From Rhytidiadelphus loreus (taxonomy: Eukaryota; Streptophyta; Bryopsida; Hypnales; Hylocomiaceae), in contig OX344762.1 of the NCBI GenBank assembly GCA_947034895.1, positions 498,501 through 562,500 on the forward strand: DNA of 64,000 nucleotides, read 5' to 3'. Below the pieces are notes generated by a model. The model was not told the DNA's origin, did no database searches, and was given only the letters and a program-made list of their open reading frames with translations. The first letter of the stretch is position 1. Every line of letters starts with the position of its first letter. This document shows positions 32,908 through 44,597 of this stretch, one piece after another. The translations under genes and the position numbers were made by a program.

Positions 32908-33091
32908 GATTTCCAATAGAACAAAATCCTAGATAGCAGCAATGAGACAATGACAGATTCATAGAAGTCCTGCATGATATGCAATGAACCCATTCATTAC
33001 TAAAAATCATCACCAACTCCACTTTCCTATCACCCTCTACTACTCACCATTCAAAGTATTATGCTTAAGTAGCCAACCTTGTTGCGACCAC

Positions 33092-33683
33092 TTAACCCTT
33101 TAGCCTTGCGTGACTGGTTGACCACTTTTGGGTCGAATTTTGGATTCTTTGTCTTTTACTACCCTCAATATAGGGTATTTGAAAAAACTCTAAGGGTAAC
33201 ACAAATAGAGCTTCAATATGCGCTCCAAACAAATCCAATTTCAAAGAATTTTGTATTGTAACAAGGTAGCTGTACTTGTCCAAAGACAAGAGGGCCGACT
33301 TGAGTTATACCTTCTAAGTTGCATATATATTCAGCAACTCATGTGATTCTATTTGAAATTGAGACATAAGAATGATAGAAACGTTGCCCAACAATCCCAT
33401 GAATTGTGGAGGTATGTTTCAAAAGTTATAGGCAATAATGTGTTATGCTGCTTCAATTGAAGGCTACTTCGATGCATCGCACTTTGAAGATCACTCACAA
33501 CAAATTACACCATCAGATCATGTTCACTTTTTGTTTTTCTTCACTGATAAAGCCTATAACATCAATTCCTATGGTTTGATCTGGGATTACTTCCTTGGAG
33601 TAGTGATGAAATTTTCCTTTTCTAAATTTGTATTTAAAAACTATGCTTGCCCCCCAAATCAACTATAGTTACTAAAGGGTTAA
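33092..33683. mobile_element. 592-bp short-TIR element
   Basis: Perfect 12-bp terminal inverted repeats TTAACCCTTTAG (33092-33103) and CTAAAGGGTTAA (33672-33683). There is no clear target duplication. Internal open frames of 60-76 codons show no recognisable domain. The terminus resembles the TTAAYCCYTAAAGGACC end of other repeats in this window. Confidence 0.55.
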
Positions 33684-34269
33684 GCAATTTATCATATTTC
33701 TAGTATGCATTTGGTGAGGGGAAAAATCCCCCTATTTTAACCCTTGAAATTTTTGACATGACACCACCTCTATGTTGATTACATATTTGAAAAATTTCAA
33801 GTCTAAAAGATCCACACAAAAAAAGATATTCAAAATCTACTGACATGTGTAACTATGAGAAACAATTTTAAGGACATACTAAAAATGTTGCAATATCTTT
33901 GACACCTCATGTTTTTGCATGGAAATTATCCATCTAACACAATCCTTAAACATAAATGCTTCTAAAAACAATTAGTAACAAATAAATCTAAAAGTGTGTA
34001 GTTGTCACATCTAGAAGAATCTACTTCAGTTGCTTATAAATTGTGTATCATACACACATGAAGAAGCTTTCTCTTGTGAATATCAATGTTTGCATTTTCA
34101 ATTGAGCATTATAGAGAGTGTAACTTGTAATGAACTAAAGGACTAGGTGATGAATGAATGCATGAGGGCTAGTTACTGAGATTTTTGGGTGGGTGATGTG
34201 TGAGTGCATCAGGGTTGGTTATTAAGATTTGAGGATCTAATTTGCATTGTAAAAGATGGAGGATAATGA

Positions 34270-35400
34270 CAATTTCAGATGAAATTCGTGATCGCATGTT
34301 TAGGTTTGAATGAGGCAAGGACTTCAGGAGTTCACATTGTAGCCATTGTCAGAGTTCCTGTTAGAATAATTTAGAGGTTAGTGAAGAAATTCAAAGAAGA
34401 TGGAATTTATAAGAGCAAACCTTATGGTGGAAGTCACACTAAGAAGCTTACTGATAGAGAGTATCGTACTATTGTGTGGTACTCAAAAACTCATCATCAA
34501 TTGTCACTTTTAAAGATTACCAATATATGTCCTAAGCAAGTGACTAGAAATACTATTTGAAGAACCTTATATAGAAGTGGCATTGTCAATCGAATTGCAG
34601 TCAAAAAACCTTTCTTGACACCTTGTCACATGTCTTAGCAATTGACTTTTGCTTAGAACTATTATAGATGGAGTGCAAAAGAGTGGGAGCGTATTGTCAC
34701 TACAAGAAATTTGGGCTTTATACGACTCAACTAATATGACTTGCAGTAGTTTTGTAGTCGTTTTGCAGTCATTGCAATTATTTTGCAGTCATTTTGTAGT
34801 TATTTTGCAGTTATTTTGGAGTGCAAGTCATATTAGTTGAGTCGTATAAAGTCCAAATTTCTTGTAGTGTGTTTGGATAGATGAATCTACCTTTGAAGTT
34901 GGAAAAAATTCTAGACAAATTCATATTTGGAGAATTGCATATGAGCACTACTCATCAAGTTGTATAGTTCTTTGATGATTTGGAGTGCATTTGCTAGAGG
35001 GATAAAATTAGAACTTGTCTTTATTCCTCAAAATCAACGTTCAGCTTAGAATTTTGTAGAAGTGGTCTACGATGGCAAATTACTTCATTTTATGGGTAAA
35101 GTTCCACAATAATTGCTCATGGAAGATGGCGCACCTATCCATCATAGCAAACTATGTGAAGAATGGAGACGAACACACCTTCTGGAGAAGCTCAATTGGC
35201 CTAGTACAAACTCTCCCGATCTCAATTCACTTGAGAACTTCTAGAAGATTCTAATAGATGTTGTGCAACATGGCAAGTCATGCCCTAAAAACATAGATGA
35301 GCTAAAGGTAGTTATTGAAAGAGAATATTGTTAATCAATGGTAGAAAGCTCCTTCAACTATGTCATTCTATACCCTCTAGGTTACAAGTAGTGATTGAAG
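34270..35400 (+). pseudogene. Tc1/mariner-superfamily transposase, broken
   Basis: A helix-turn-helix N-terminus (KKFKEDGIYKSKPYGG, KKLTDREYRTIV) precedes NRIAVKKPFLTP, then WIDESTFEVGKNSRQIHIWR with the first catalytic Asp at 34880. MEDGAPIHHSKL carries the second Asp (35125) and SPDLNSLENF the Glu (35233). There are 35 residues between the last two, one more than the usual 34, due to an extra residue in PSTNSPDLN. It is broken by TGA (34560), several TAGs and frameshifts, and by the CACTA MITE at 34698-34869. The RIAVKKPFL and EVGKNSRQIHIWR wording is that of Tc1-like elements I associate mainly with fungi. Confidence 0.85.
34698..34869. mobile_element. 172-bp CACTA-type MITE
   Basis: The ends are CACTACAAGAAATTTGG and its inverse, the classic CACTA (En/Spm) terminus. 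Terminal inverted repeats extend about 48 bp with one mismatch. It is flanked by TGT at 34695-34697 and 34870-34872, the 3-bp duplication typical of CACTA elements. Removing the element and one TGT restores ERIVWIDESTF in the Tc1 transposase. The core repeats TTTTGCAGT and TTTTGTAGT words. Confidence 0.95.
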
Positions 35401-35423
35401 CTCATGGAGGACATACACATTGG

Positions 35424-35940
35424 TAGATTTTGAATATCTTTTTTTGTATTCATCTTCTGGCCTTGAAATTTGTCAGACATGTTATCAACATGGAGATGAT
35501 CTTGTGGGAAAAATTTCATGGTAAAGTAACTATTTTTTAGCCCTAGGGAGGGTGTTGAAGTTGGTGATAGTGAAATGGTTTCTCCAATTGTTTCTCACAA
35601 CAAGACATGTTGATAGATTTTGAATATCTTTTTTTGTGTGGATCTTTTGGACTTGAAATTTTCGTACATAGAAATGGTCTCATGCCAAAATTTTCATGAG
35701 CAAAAAAGAATTTCAATCCTTAGGAAGGTGTCAAAGTTGGCAGAAGTGAATTTTTTCTCATAGCTACACATGTTAGTAGATTTCAAATATTTTTTTTGTA
35801 TAAATCTTTTGGCCTTCAAATTTGTCACACATGTTATTAACATGAATTTGATGATGTGCTAAAATTTTCATGGTCAAAGAACAAGTTTTCAGCCCTCGAG
35901 AGGGTGTCAAAGTTGGCAGCGGTGAAAGTTCTTTCCCTAG
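35424..35940. repeat. Direct repeats in the Tc1-like right end
   Basis: Three diverged units start TAGATTTTGAATATC (or TAGATTTCAAATAT) at 35424, 35614 and 35777; an inverted counterpart lies at about 33730-33890. Each contains a GGGTGTCAAAGTTGGCAG-like segment. Confidence 0.65.
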
Positions 35941-37447
35941 GAATGCAAAAACGCCACTTTGATTGGTACCCTACTAGACACCTTCCCTACATTTGTGTTG
36001 CATGAGCTATCACTTAACCACATGAACTGTCATCCTAAACCACACTAATCAGAAACAAAACAATCTAACTAACAAAAATAGATAGTGGTTGGAAAGAGGT
36101 TGGCTATCTTAGGTCATTTTCCATTCAAGGTGTTGTCACCTAAAAGCAAGTCAAATTACAAAGTAGCAATGTGACACTGAGAGAACATGATACCAAGACT
36201 TACTCATAAATATTAGATGACTAACAAATAGAAGATGACTAGAAGTGATGCTATCTTTAGCAATTGAATTTTATCTTGAATTGATGTATACTCTACCAAA
36301 TTGCATCAATATAAAATGGAAAATTCTTTCACCATCTCTACAATGTCCATAATTTTTTGACAAATGGGAAGCAACCCATTCCTAATCACCCCCCATTTTG
36401 GCAATGTAACTTACTCTCTTTCCGTGAAGGAAGAAATGAATAGTAATCAATTATGGCACAATTCTCAACACTATTGTGGTGCATTCTGATTGGTTACAAG
36501 ACTTTCAATATTACAACCATCCTTTGTTAGATTTTGCAACCAATACTTGGTCGAAAATAGGAAAGTCTATATAGCCAATATGGATCAAATAGAATCTTTA
36601 GCCAAAAAATTCATTGTAATTATGTTTTGAGAAAAAGAATCTAAAAAATTATGGAAACCTTCTAAACTCTATTTCTACATATGGGAAAATTTCCCCACTA
36701 AAGAAATCCATGTAACTACAAATCCATGTAACTACTTAAGTGGTTAGAAATGGGCTGCATAGTTAGAAATGGGTTGCCTCCCTTAGTGCACACAAAAGAA
36801 CACTACTATATAACCAAAAAATAGTAGCACACATTGATCCTGAAAATTAGGGAGGAAAACCACACGTAAAAAGAAATCACCCTTCAATAGTACAAATATG
36901 GTATATATATATACACATACAAATACAAGTATTGATATGAGGACAAATTTCTAATCCTAGATCAATGTTGAAATGAGAATTCCAAAATATGATTAGTCTT
37001 GAAGAATTCCCATTTCAAATTTTTGAAATTGGAATTTTTTTCAAAAAATTGACTACTCAAACAAAAATTTGACTCGTGTCCCCTTTTGAATCTATCTTGA
37101 AAAATCAGCTCCGGTTGGTGTATTACGCACGAGTTACTATTGTACCTCACTTCATCATCCAACTAAATTCACCCGAATTAGTCAGTTTTATCATGCATCA
37201 ATTGCACGCAAAATGCCAAGGTCATTCGTCTCATTCATTAAAAGTAGTAGAAAGGCATTCATCCAAAGTTCTTATAACTTCAATAACTTCAATATCCGCC
37301 TAAACTGTTGGGAGCTTTTACTGCAGATTGCAGCGAATAAGTGAAAAGTCGATCAAAAGAAATGCTGTGGAGAAAATACATGAACATACGGTACGTCTCT
37401 CAAATGCTCTATGATACAATCCCTCGCAGGTTCTGGATTGGAGAACC
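35941..37447. other. AT-rich sequence and 3' flank of arogenate dehydrogenase
   Basis: No gene is seen. The region contains a TATATATATATACACATAC microsatellite near 36903. The last 100-150 bases (37300-37447) are presumably the 3' untranslated region of the minus-strand gene; no canonical AATAAA is visible there. Confidence 0.45.
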
Positions 37448-40400
37448 TTACTGATTCAGGCTCTGTGAGATTGAATCAGGGTCTTTGTCCAATTTAATGG
37501 TCTTGTTCAAGACAGCCTCAAATACGGGGGGAGCAGTGCTGGTATTGCTGATGACTTTGGACTCACCATTTGCAACTGTTCCAATCTGTGATGAGTTTCC
37601 GTTCGTAAGTGATGAGTTCGAAGAGCCCTCGGCTGCCCCGTCCACTCCACCGAACAGCTGCTTCCTCAAAACATCATGAAGTTGCGCAAATAGCTGTCTC
37701 TTTATGGAGTCAAACGCACGCTCCAGCCGCTCCAGCTGCAAAGCATATAAAGCCGTGTTGCATAAAACTCCACACTGCTTGCCTCAAATTTATGTGATGA
37801 TCTACTTACAAATCTATTGTTGAGGATTTCGATCCATTCTCTAACTCTTTGGAACCATCTTCTGGGAATATACAAAAAATAGTATGAAGCAGATTAGCAG
37901 ATCTAAGACATTAAAGCTGCTGCATAACTACGGAGTGGAAACTGTGGAATGTCTAAACAAACATTAAACAAGAGCCAAAATCTCAAAATACAACTCCTGA
38001 AGGGCCCCCTTTATATACAATTGACAAAACCCAACTGCTATTTACACTCACTGGTTATGGATTGAAGTGATGCCATATTTGGCTTAAAACCGCCCCCCTG
38101 TTTTCCATTATTAGGTAAAATTTACTAGGTTCACTGACACCTGTCACTGAGTGTAAATCACCCTTCAGCACTACATTGGAAGTCGAGCACGGCAACCATT
38201 AATAGAAAATCTGCTCATCTATCCGTGGCTTCCAGAATAGAATGGTATTTGAAAAGGAACATCACGGATGCAGTAACATTTGAGAGAATATTCAACGTGG
38301 CGAAAATACCATTTCTCTTACCTCCTCAGTGGCATTCGGGTTGTACATGAACAGCCCATAGTAGAGCTCGAAGCTGTCACCTGATGTGTTCTCAACCTGC
38401 TCACGATTCGAATTTTTCAGCTGCAGGTTCGCATTTGAGACTAACCATAAACCACTATCCTAGTCAAAGATGCTTTCAACATGAAAAACGTTTTTTTAAG
38501 ATAATAATTTTATCGGCCCAAAACATCCTTCCAATAAACATATGGATGATACTGATTAAAGCTCTTCCATATTGGCTCAAACAGGGGCCTCTTCCTTCAG
38601 TAAAATAAAGTCAAAGATGTGATGTGATGCCTTACAAGTCCTAGAAGTGTCTCGTAACCCTTGGTGTTGATTGGCGTACATTCCAACCCAAGCTTTCCTA
38701 GCACCCTGCATATAACATGCACCTGCTTTGGCCCTTGCGTCGCAATTTTCTGTTTGGAAGAACTAGGATATTTTTCTCTGAACAATAAGAGCAATTCACA
38801 TGATAGCAACTACCGAAAATACGCAACCATGCAAACACAATACCAAAATGGATCATCCTCTGTCAGTGATCAACATCCTAGATTTATCCCTAAAGGTGGG
38901 AATGAGAAAAACTAACCTGCCAACAGTGTGAGTGATGAATTGGCTACCTGCTGCATATCGATCATGCTCTGCACATGTCATCTCCACCATGCGACAACCC
39001 TGAGATAAAAATTCCCATCCAAGCGTCAGCCAAAAGTATTGACATCAACGAATCAAATAAACTAAGACGCCTGTAAAAATTCCGTTAATATAATAAAGAA
39101 TAGTCAGAAGTGCACTATTGACTGTGTTTGTTCGTAACTTTCCTTTTTAAGACTAAAGAGCGGTGTATCCCGTTAACTCTTCTGCCTAACTAAACAGTGA
39201 GGCCGCTTTTCATGATAACCGACAAGCTTCACAGACATGAGAGAAATACCTGCTTTTTTTTGCTAATAATCAGAGTTCTGTGTACAACTTAAAACCTGGA
39301 GACGGGAAGTCTCTAATGCATGTCTGAAAATTTTACCTCAGTTGCGAAGATGTCCAGGAAATTGTCAGCAGATCTTGACCGCCGCCCATTTCTGATGCGA
39401 ACTTTGTCATACACAAAAGGTAATCCGGCCCAACTGCCCTCACCACTCTCGGGGCCAAACATAGGATGAGTGCAGAGTACATCAAATTCGTGAGGCAACG
39501 CCTGTTAGTACCATTGGACAATTAAGAACAAATCAGGTATCTCAATCACCAATGTTCCAAAGGATAGGATTAGATTTTTCAGAATCACATCAACTTAACT
39601 CTATGTAGTAAAAAGAATGCCCACAAAAATCAAACAAGGAGCAATCTCAATTTTCACTATAATTTAACTGAGACCGTCCTTGATACCTGAAGGAAGAGGT
39701 TCTTTGGAAATTCCTTCACAGAGAGAACATCGACAAATAGAGTGTTCCGCTTAAGCCGTTGCAAGGGAAGACTTCGTAACACAGACTCAGTTGATAAAAT
39801 GGAGGTGCACAGAAGAACCACCTCAGGATGCTCCTCACAAAAATCATCCGCATCCCTGACAAGTCAAAGCCAGCATAAACCGTCATTGATAGTAATGTAA
39901 TGACAACAAAGGAACAAAACCATCTCCCTCTCCTATAAAATTGTGGATTGAAAGGTTCCAACAGTGAATTTCATTACTATCACCCGTCACCTCGACAACC
40001 TTCTAAGCTCGCACTTTCCGATCGCATAAATTAGCATGACGAATTTGACAAGTTCCTTTCAATTCAAGACAAATGTCACAACTTCCGAGGAGCCACGTGA
40101 AAACAAAAGCTTGGGTGACGGAGTTCAAAATCACGATCTATACACTTGCTTCTCAAAAATTAGGGAGTTCAAATTAGAGAATGCAACAGGAAACTCAATG
40201 GTAAGTTCATACATGTAAATTCGGAAACTCAGTCAGGGTTTGCTGATTCGAGCTCACCCATATCAACTCAGTAAGACTTCGGAAACAATATGCCTTAGCA
40301 CTAAACAATGAGCGCAGTGAAGCGACGGTACTTGAATTTAACATTTCTGTCATACAAAGATTTAGTATTCAGACCCTGCCAGAACAACCGGAAACAAAGC

Positions 40401-40844
40401 AATCCAAACCGACCTGAAAAATGCCACACCTAATTCACGCGCTTTCTCGCTGTAGTCTCGTCTGGAATGCGCCAAAACCCTGTGCCCTTGCTTCACTATC
40501 CTATCCGCCAGGAACTGGCCAAAGTTGCCGAACCCCACGATTCCAATTTTGAGCTTGCTGCTCTTCTCTAGCTCCTGAGACCTCTTCGACTCGTAGTCAA
40601 ACGGCTGCGCGGCATCTATGGCACTGACATTCACGGCACTGCGCTGCTGCCGGCGCCCTCCAACCCTAACAGTTCTGGCGACAAGGACCGGATTCAGATG
40701 TTCCCGAAAATCTCCCCGCGAACCCAATGCAATGGAACCCATCGCATTCTGCCTCCACAATGGTAGTCCCCAACTCGCAACCACATTCTGCGTTTGTGAA
40801 TGGAACGACATCATCGCCACCGGTGTCGGCGTTAGCGCTTCCAT
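37448..40844 (-). CDS. TyrA: Arogenate dehydrogenase, plastid-type, single domain
   Basis: The product would oxidise and decarboxylate arogenate to tyrosine using NADP, in the plastid. Seven exons: 40844-40414, 39855-39687, 39501-39337, 38999-38917, 38705-38636, 38396-38322, 37735-37448. All introns are GT-AG with consistent phases, giving 426 residues. The start is the first ATG after an in-frame TGA; residues 1 to about 75 are Ser/Arg-rich without acidic runs, as expected of a transit peptide. The Rossmann motif is GIVGFGNFGQF (101-111), with HSRRDY (126-131) as likely NADP site. LCTSILSTE, FVDVLSVKEFP, LCTHPMFGPESG (His212), AAGSQFITHT (His279) and TPINTKGYE follow. Asp313 in NTSGDSFEL fits arogenate rather than prephenate preference (family knowledge, from memory). 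A C-terminal extension of about 60 residues, Ser/Asn-rich, is unusual. No nonsense codons: this looks functional. Confidence 0.93.
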
Positions 40845-42492
40845 GACTTCAATGGCAACGCTCACACCGCACTTCCACGAAAACCCAAAATCTCAATCGA
40901 AAATCATGAAATTAGGTTTCCGAGGCTCACAAATTCGTCAAGCGACGAACAGAGCTGCATTCACCGAGAGTGAAGGTTAGGTCACCAACTCGACTCCGCT
41001 GCCAGAGAAAATCTGCAATGCTTGGCGTATAGACCCCACCACCAACCCCCCATAATCCCCCCCAAATGCCAGCCAAGCAGCAGCATTCCGTGGCATGAAT
41101 TGCAAGGGCATAAACTAACTAACTAACCAACTTACTGGCTCCATCGGGCGGAATGATCCGAATCCAGGAAAGATTCGTGCGGCTCCGTTGTCGTGTCACC
41201 GACGAATGAATTCGCGCCCTGAAACCTCCGTCCCCTCCCCTCCGCCAGGGATTCCGTCTGGATGCCCACAACGCTACCAAGCTCCTCCGAATGGAAAACT
41301 TGAACCGGGCTTTGCGAATACTTTTCCTCGGACATACCCAGTAGTCGTACCACTCAACTACAAGTCAGACGTGCCAGCCGCAACGCCCCCGACGTCGATT
41401 TTCATTCAGGAACGAAGGAACTGAATGCTCCCGAATCGGTTGCTTCGTTCTCAAGTCTCCTGCAGCAGCCCTAACTTGCCCTCACTCTGTTCGCGGGAAG
41501 AACTCGGCATCCCTAACTTAACTAGACTATCTTGCTGCTGCTTAAACCGGCTTACTACTTGCATACGGTGTTAAGAACAACGATCATCACTTCTTCCTTC
41601 CAAGGCACTTATATCAATAATTTTCATGTGTTTGGGATGGATCCCACTATAGTTGTGTGACTCCAACATAATTATCGTCAACATGATTATCGTCACGACA
41701 ATTTCAAGGACTCAAGAGTACCTTCAATGTCATCCAACATTGTAAGAGGGCAACCCAAATGAGAATCGATTGATTGTGCATTTAGTGCAATCACACATTC
41801 TTTCTATGCCCATTTCTAAAGTGATATTCTAGAACATCAAGGACACTTGTGATACTATCATTGGTTGTAGCACACTTGTCACACATGCAAATTATATATT
41901 ATAATTCTCTTTGGGGACTTTCAATGGTAATCATATAAAAGAATTAGTTTGAATCCGTATTGGACCATGGCCCGTTGTAGGAAAGAATATTTATGTATAG
42001 AACATACGTGGAGATTAAGGTCAACATCTCTTGCCAAATATTTAAATATTTTACTTAAAATAAGGTTTGACAAACATTTTGATAAGAATATTTGACAAGA
42101 TCTACTTTTTTTTGTACAAAACAAATCTTGACATCTAATATTTTGAAAAATAATTCACTTCAAATTGTTGACTTCTATTTTGAAAATGTTGACTACAAAG
42201 TATAGTAGTAGAGATTTTACACTTTTTTTATTTGAAAAATAAAAAATAACCCCATAAGAAAACATTTTTTAAAATATAATTTTAAAATTAATTATAAAGT
42301 TGATAATATTTCTATATATATAGGATGAAAGTGGTGATGTGAATAAAGGTTATAAAGTACTCTAATGGTTAAAAGTTCTTCCATAAACAAATTTAAAAGT
42401 AACCTTGTACTTAGAAGGTCTTTGATGCATATGTTAAAAGCATTCCAATTACTAAAAAAATTCCCATATATATAATTAAATTATTCTTGTGT
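40845..42492. other. Upstream region of arogenate dehydrogenase and AT-rich sequence
   Basis: On the minus strand 40845 to about 41550 is GC-richer and should include the 5' untranslated region and promoter. I see no certain TATA box. A 73-codon minus frame at 41132-41353 has no recognisable content and I treat it as chance. From about 41580 the sequence is AT-rich with no gene. Confidence 0.45.
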
Positions 42493-42529
42493 TTAATCCC
42501 TGAAGGACCAAAGGGTACTAGTTTGGATT

Positions 42530-43640
42530 TCCTAAATTGTGAAGATGTATTATAAAATGCAACTTAAAATATTAATTAATGATGATTCTCAAATAATATT
42601 TGTAAAATATGATCTATAAATAATATCTATACAATTAAATCAACTAGTACACAAACCAATATTTTCCAATAATATTAGAAGCCAAAAATTGAAAATTCCT
42701 TCTAAAAGTGATTGTAGATTAAATATCTATGATTTTCCAAAGACTCTTTTCCTTGAAATGTTAAATTCTAATTATAGAGAGTTTTACGGGCTTTATTTTA
42801 TTTATTCAAGTTGTTTTCGAAGGATTGTTTCCTAAACTAAAAATATCATTTTTTGAAGCTAGACCTATAAGTACCTATTGAATAATAGAGTATTTGCAAA
42901 GCAAAGCCTTCAAAATCTATATCTTGTAAATATTAAGGATCTAATACAAAAAATTTCAAAAAAATTGATCGATGAAAAAAAGCATTTTTGTATGCTTATG
43001 ATGTGTTTGCGTTCATTTGTAGTTCAAAATTTGAATGCCTAATCCTTTAGAAGTTAAGTGTTATTTCATGAGGAGGATGAAAAGCACTCTAGAAAAGATT
43101 AACCCCTAAAGGACAAGGCATTCAAAATTTGAATAGTAGATGAACGCAAATACATCCTAAGTAGACAAAAATGCATTTTTCATCCATTGATTTCCTTAAA
43201 AATTCTTGTTTTAGTTCTTTAACATCTTATAGGATATAGATTCTAAAGGCTTTGATTGCAAATACTCTATTATTCAATTATAAGTATCGATAGATCTAGC
43301 TTCAAAAATAGGTTGAAAAAATAACATTTTCAGTTCAAAAAATGATCTTATGAAAACAACTTGAATAAATAAAATAAAACATCTCCAAAATTCTATAATT
43401 AGAACTTAACATTTGGAACTTCAAGAAAAATATCTTGTGAAAAACACAGATATTCAATCTACAATTGATTTTAGAAGGAATTTTCAATTTTTGGCTTGAA
43501 ATTTTATTGGTTTGGATACTAGTTGATTTAATTGTATAAATATGATTAATAAATAATATTTTACAATTATTTTTTGAGAGTCATCAAAAATTATTTTTAA
43601 AATTTTCTTTTTATAATACATCTTTACAATTTTAGAAATA
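42530..43640. mobile_element. Foldback element centred near 43080
   Basis: Left arm about 42530-43050 and right arm about 43110-43640 are inverted copies at roughly 80% similarity. Matching landmarks are TTCAAAATTTGAATGCC (43025) with GGCATTCAAAATTTGAA (43119), and TACAATTAAATCAACTAGTA (42629) with its inverse near 43517. TTAACCCCTAAAGGAC-like motifs occur at 42493, 43099 and 43658. No coding potential. Confidence 0.75.
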
Positions 43641-43657
43641 AAAAATATCTCTAGTCC

Positions 43658-44597
43658 TTAACCTCTAAAGGACCAAACTATGTTTTTTGGCAATATAAGG
43701 ATTTTGGATAGCTCACTATGCATGGAATTTTTGTTTTTTTTCTTTGAAATTTTTCCACAACATCTGCTTGAGGAGTAACTTTAAGGCCCAACAATTTTCA
43801 TAACTTTTGACTACATGGTTAAAAAGTTATTTTATGATATGTAATTTTCTTTAATATGCAGGTACTTTAGACAACTCAAAAATTCTTAAAAGTTTATTTT
43901 TTTAAGAAATACAAATTTGAAATTGTTTTTTCTAGTTTTTTATATACGTAGAAAGTTTTGAATCATTGCATTTTGATCAATGAGATGAAAGTTATGAGAA
44001 GTTTTAGTTTGTGTGTAGTTATAGATTTTCTACTCTAAAATAAACTTTGAAGTCTTTTATTTAATTCAATTTTCAATCTTTTTTGAAATATATAAAATCA
44101 AAGGATGTAGATTGTTTAATACAACACTACAACCATTGGGATTGTCATTTTTCAATTTCATAACTAAATTCTCAACAATTTTGTATTTTGAATTATTCTC
44201 TACTTTTTTCTACTCACTATATTTTTTTCATATGTTTTACAATTCTAAATGATCTGAAATTTTTCAGGCATATAGCCAACTTGCCTTGAAGAATGAATCC
44301 AAAGAAGCACCACCATCTTGGACATTTTTTCAAATAAATGTAAGCTTGTGAAGTGCAATTGCCTAGTTTCTTACAAAGCCAAAAAAGGATTTTTGCCACT
44401 TCAAACACTAATATCTTGCAATCTACATGGTGGAAATTTCTGAATTTTTTTCCACATCTTCTCAAACCAAAATTTTGCAAGTTCCTATGGTTACATATGT
44501 CCAAAAATGTTTCCTAAAATTTGGTACTTATACTAGAAATGACAATTTTGGAGTGACAACTTAGTCAAAAAATTTAGGGATTAATCCCTAAAGGACC
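43658..44597. repeat. Dispersed repeat, copy 2 (matches 17907-18489)
   Basis: The stretch runs between two same-orientation motifs TTAACCTCTAAAGGACC (43658) and TTAATCCCTAAAGGACC (44581). Both motifs are followed by similar sequence (CAAACWATGYYTTTTGGCAA), so a second copy seems to start at 44581. Positions 44030-44580 match 17907-18472. Non-coding. Confidence 0.65.

Larger units (their letters stand above)
33713..35940 (+). mobile_element. Tc1-like DNA transposon, decayed
   Basis: It contains the transposase pseudogene at 34270-35400. The left side (about 33720-33890) is an inverted copy of right-side sequence around TAGATTTTGAATATCTTTTT, which recurs three times on the right (35424, 35614, 35777, period about 163-190), each followed by CTTTTGGMCTTGAAATTT-like sequence. 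These look like long terminal inverted repeats with internal duplications. I could not set the exact termini or TA duplications. Confidence 0.6.

Noticed and set aside
41132..41353. 73-codon minus frame upstream of arogenate dehydrogenase
   Set aside because: It lies in the probable 5' region, has no known domain, and the dehydrogenase frame is closed upstream by an in-frame TGA.
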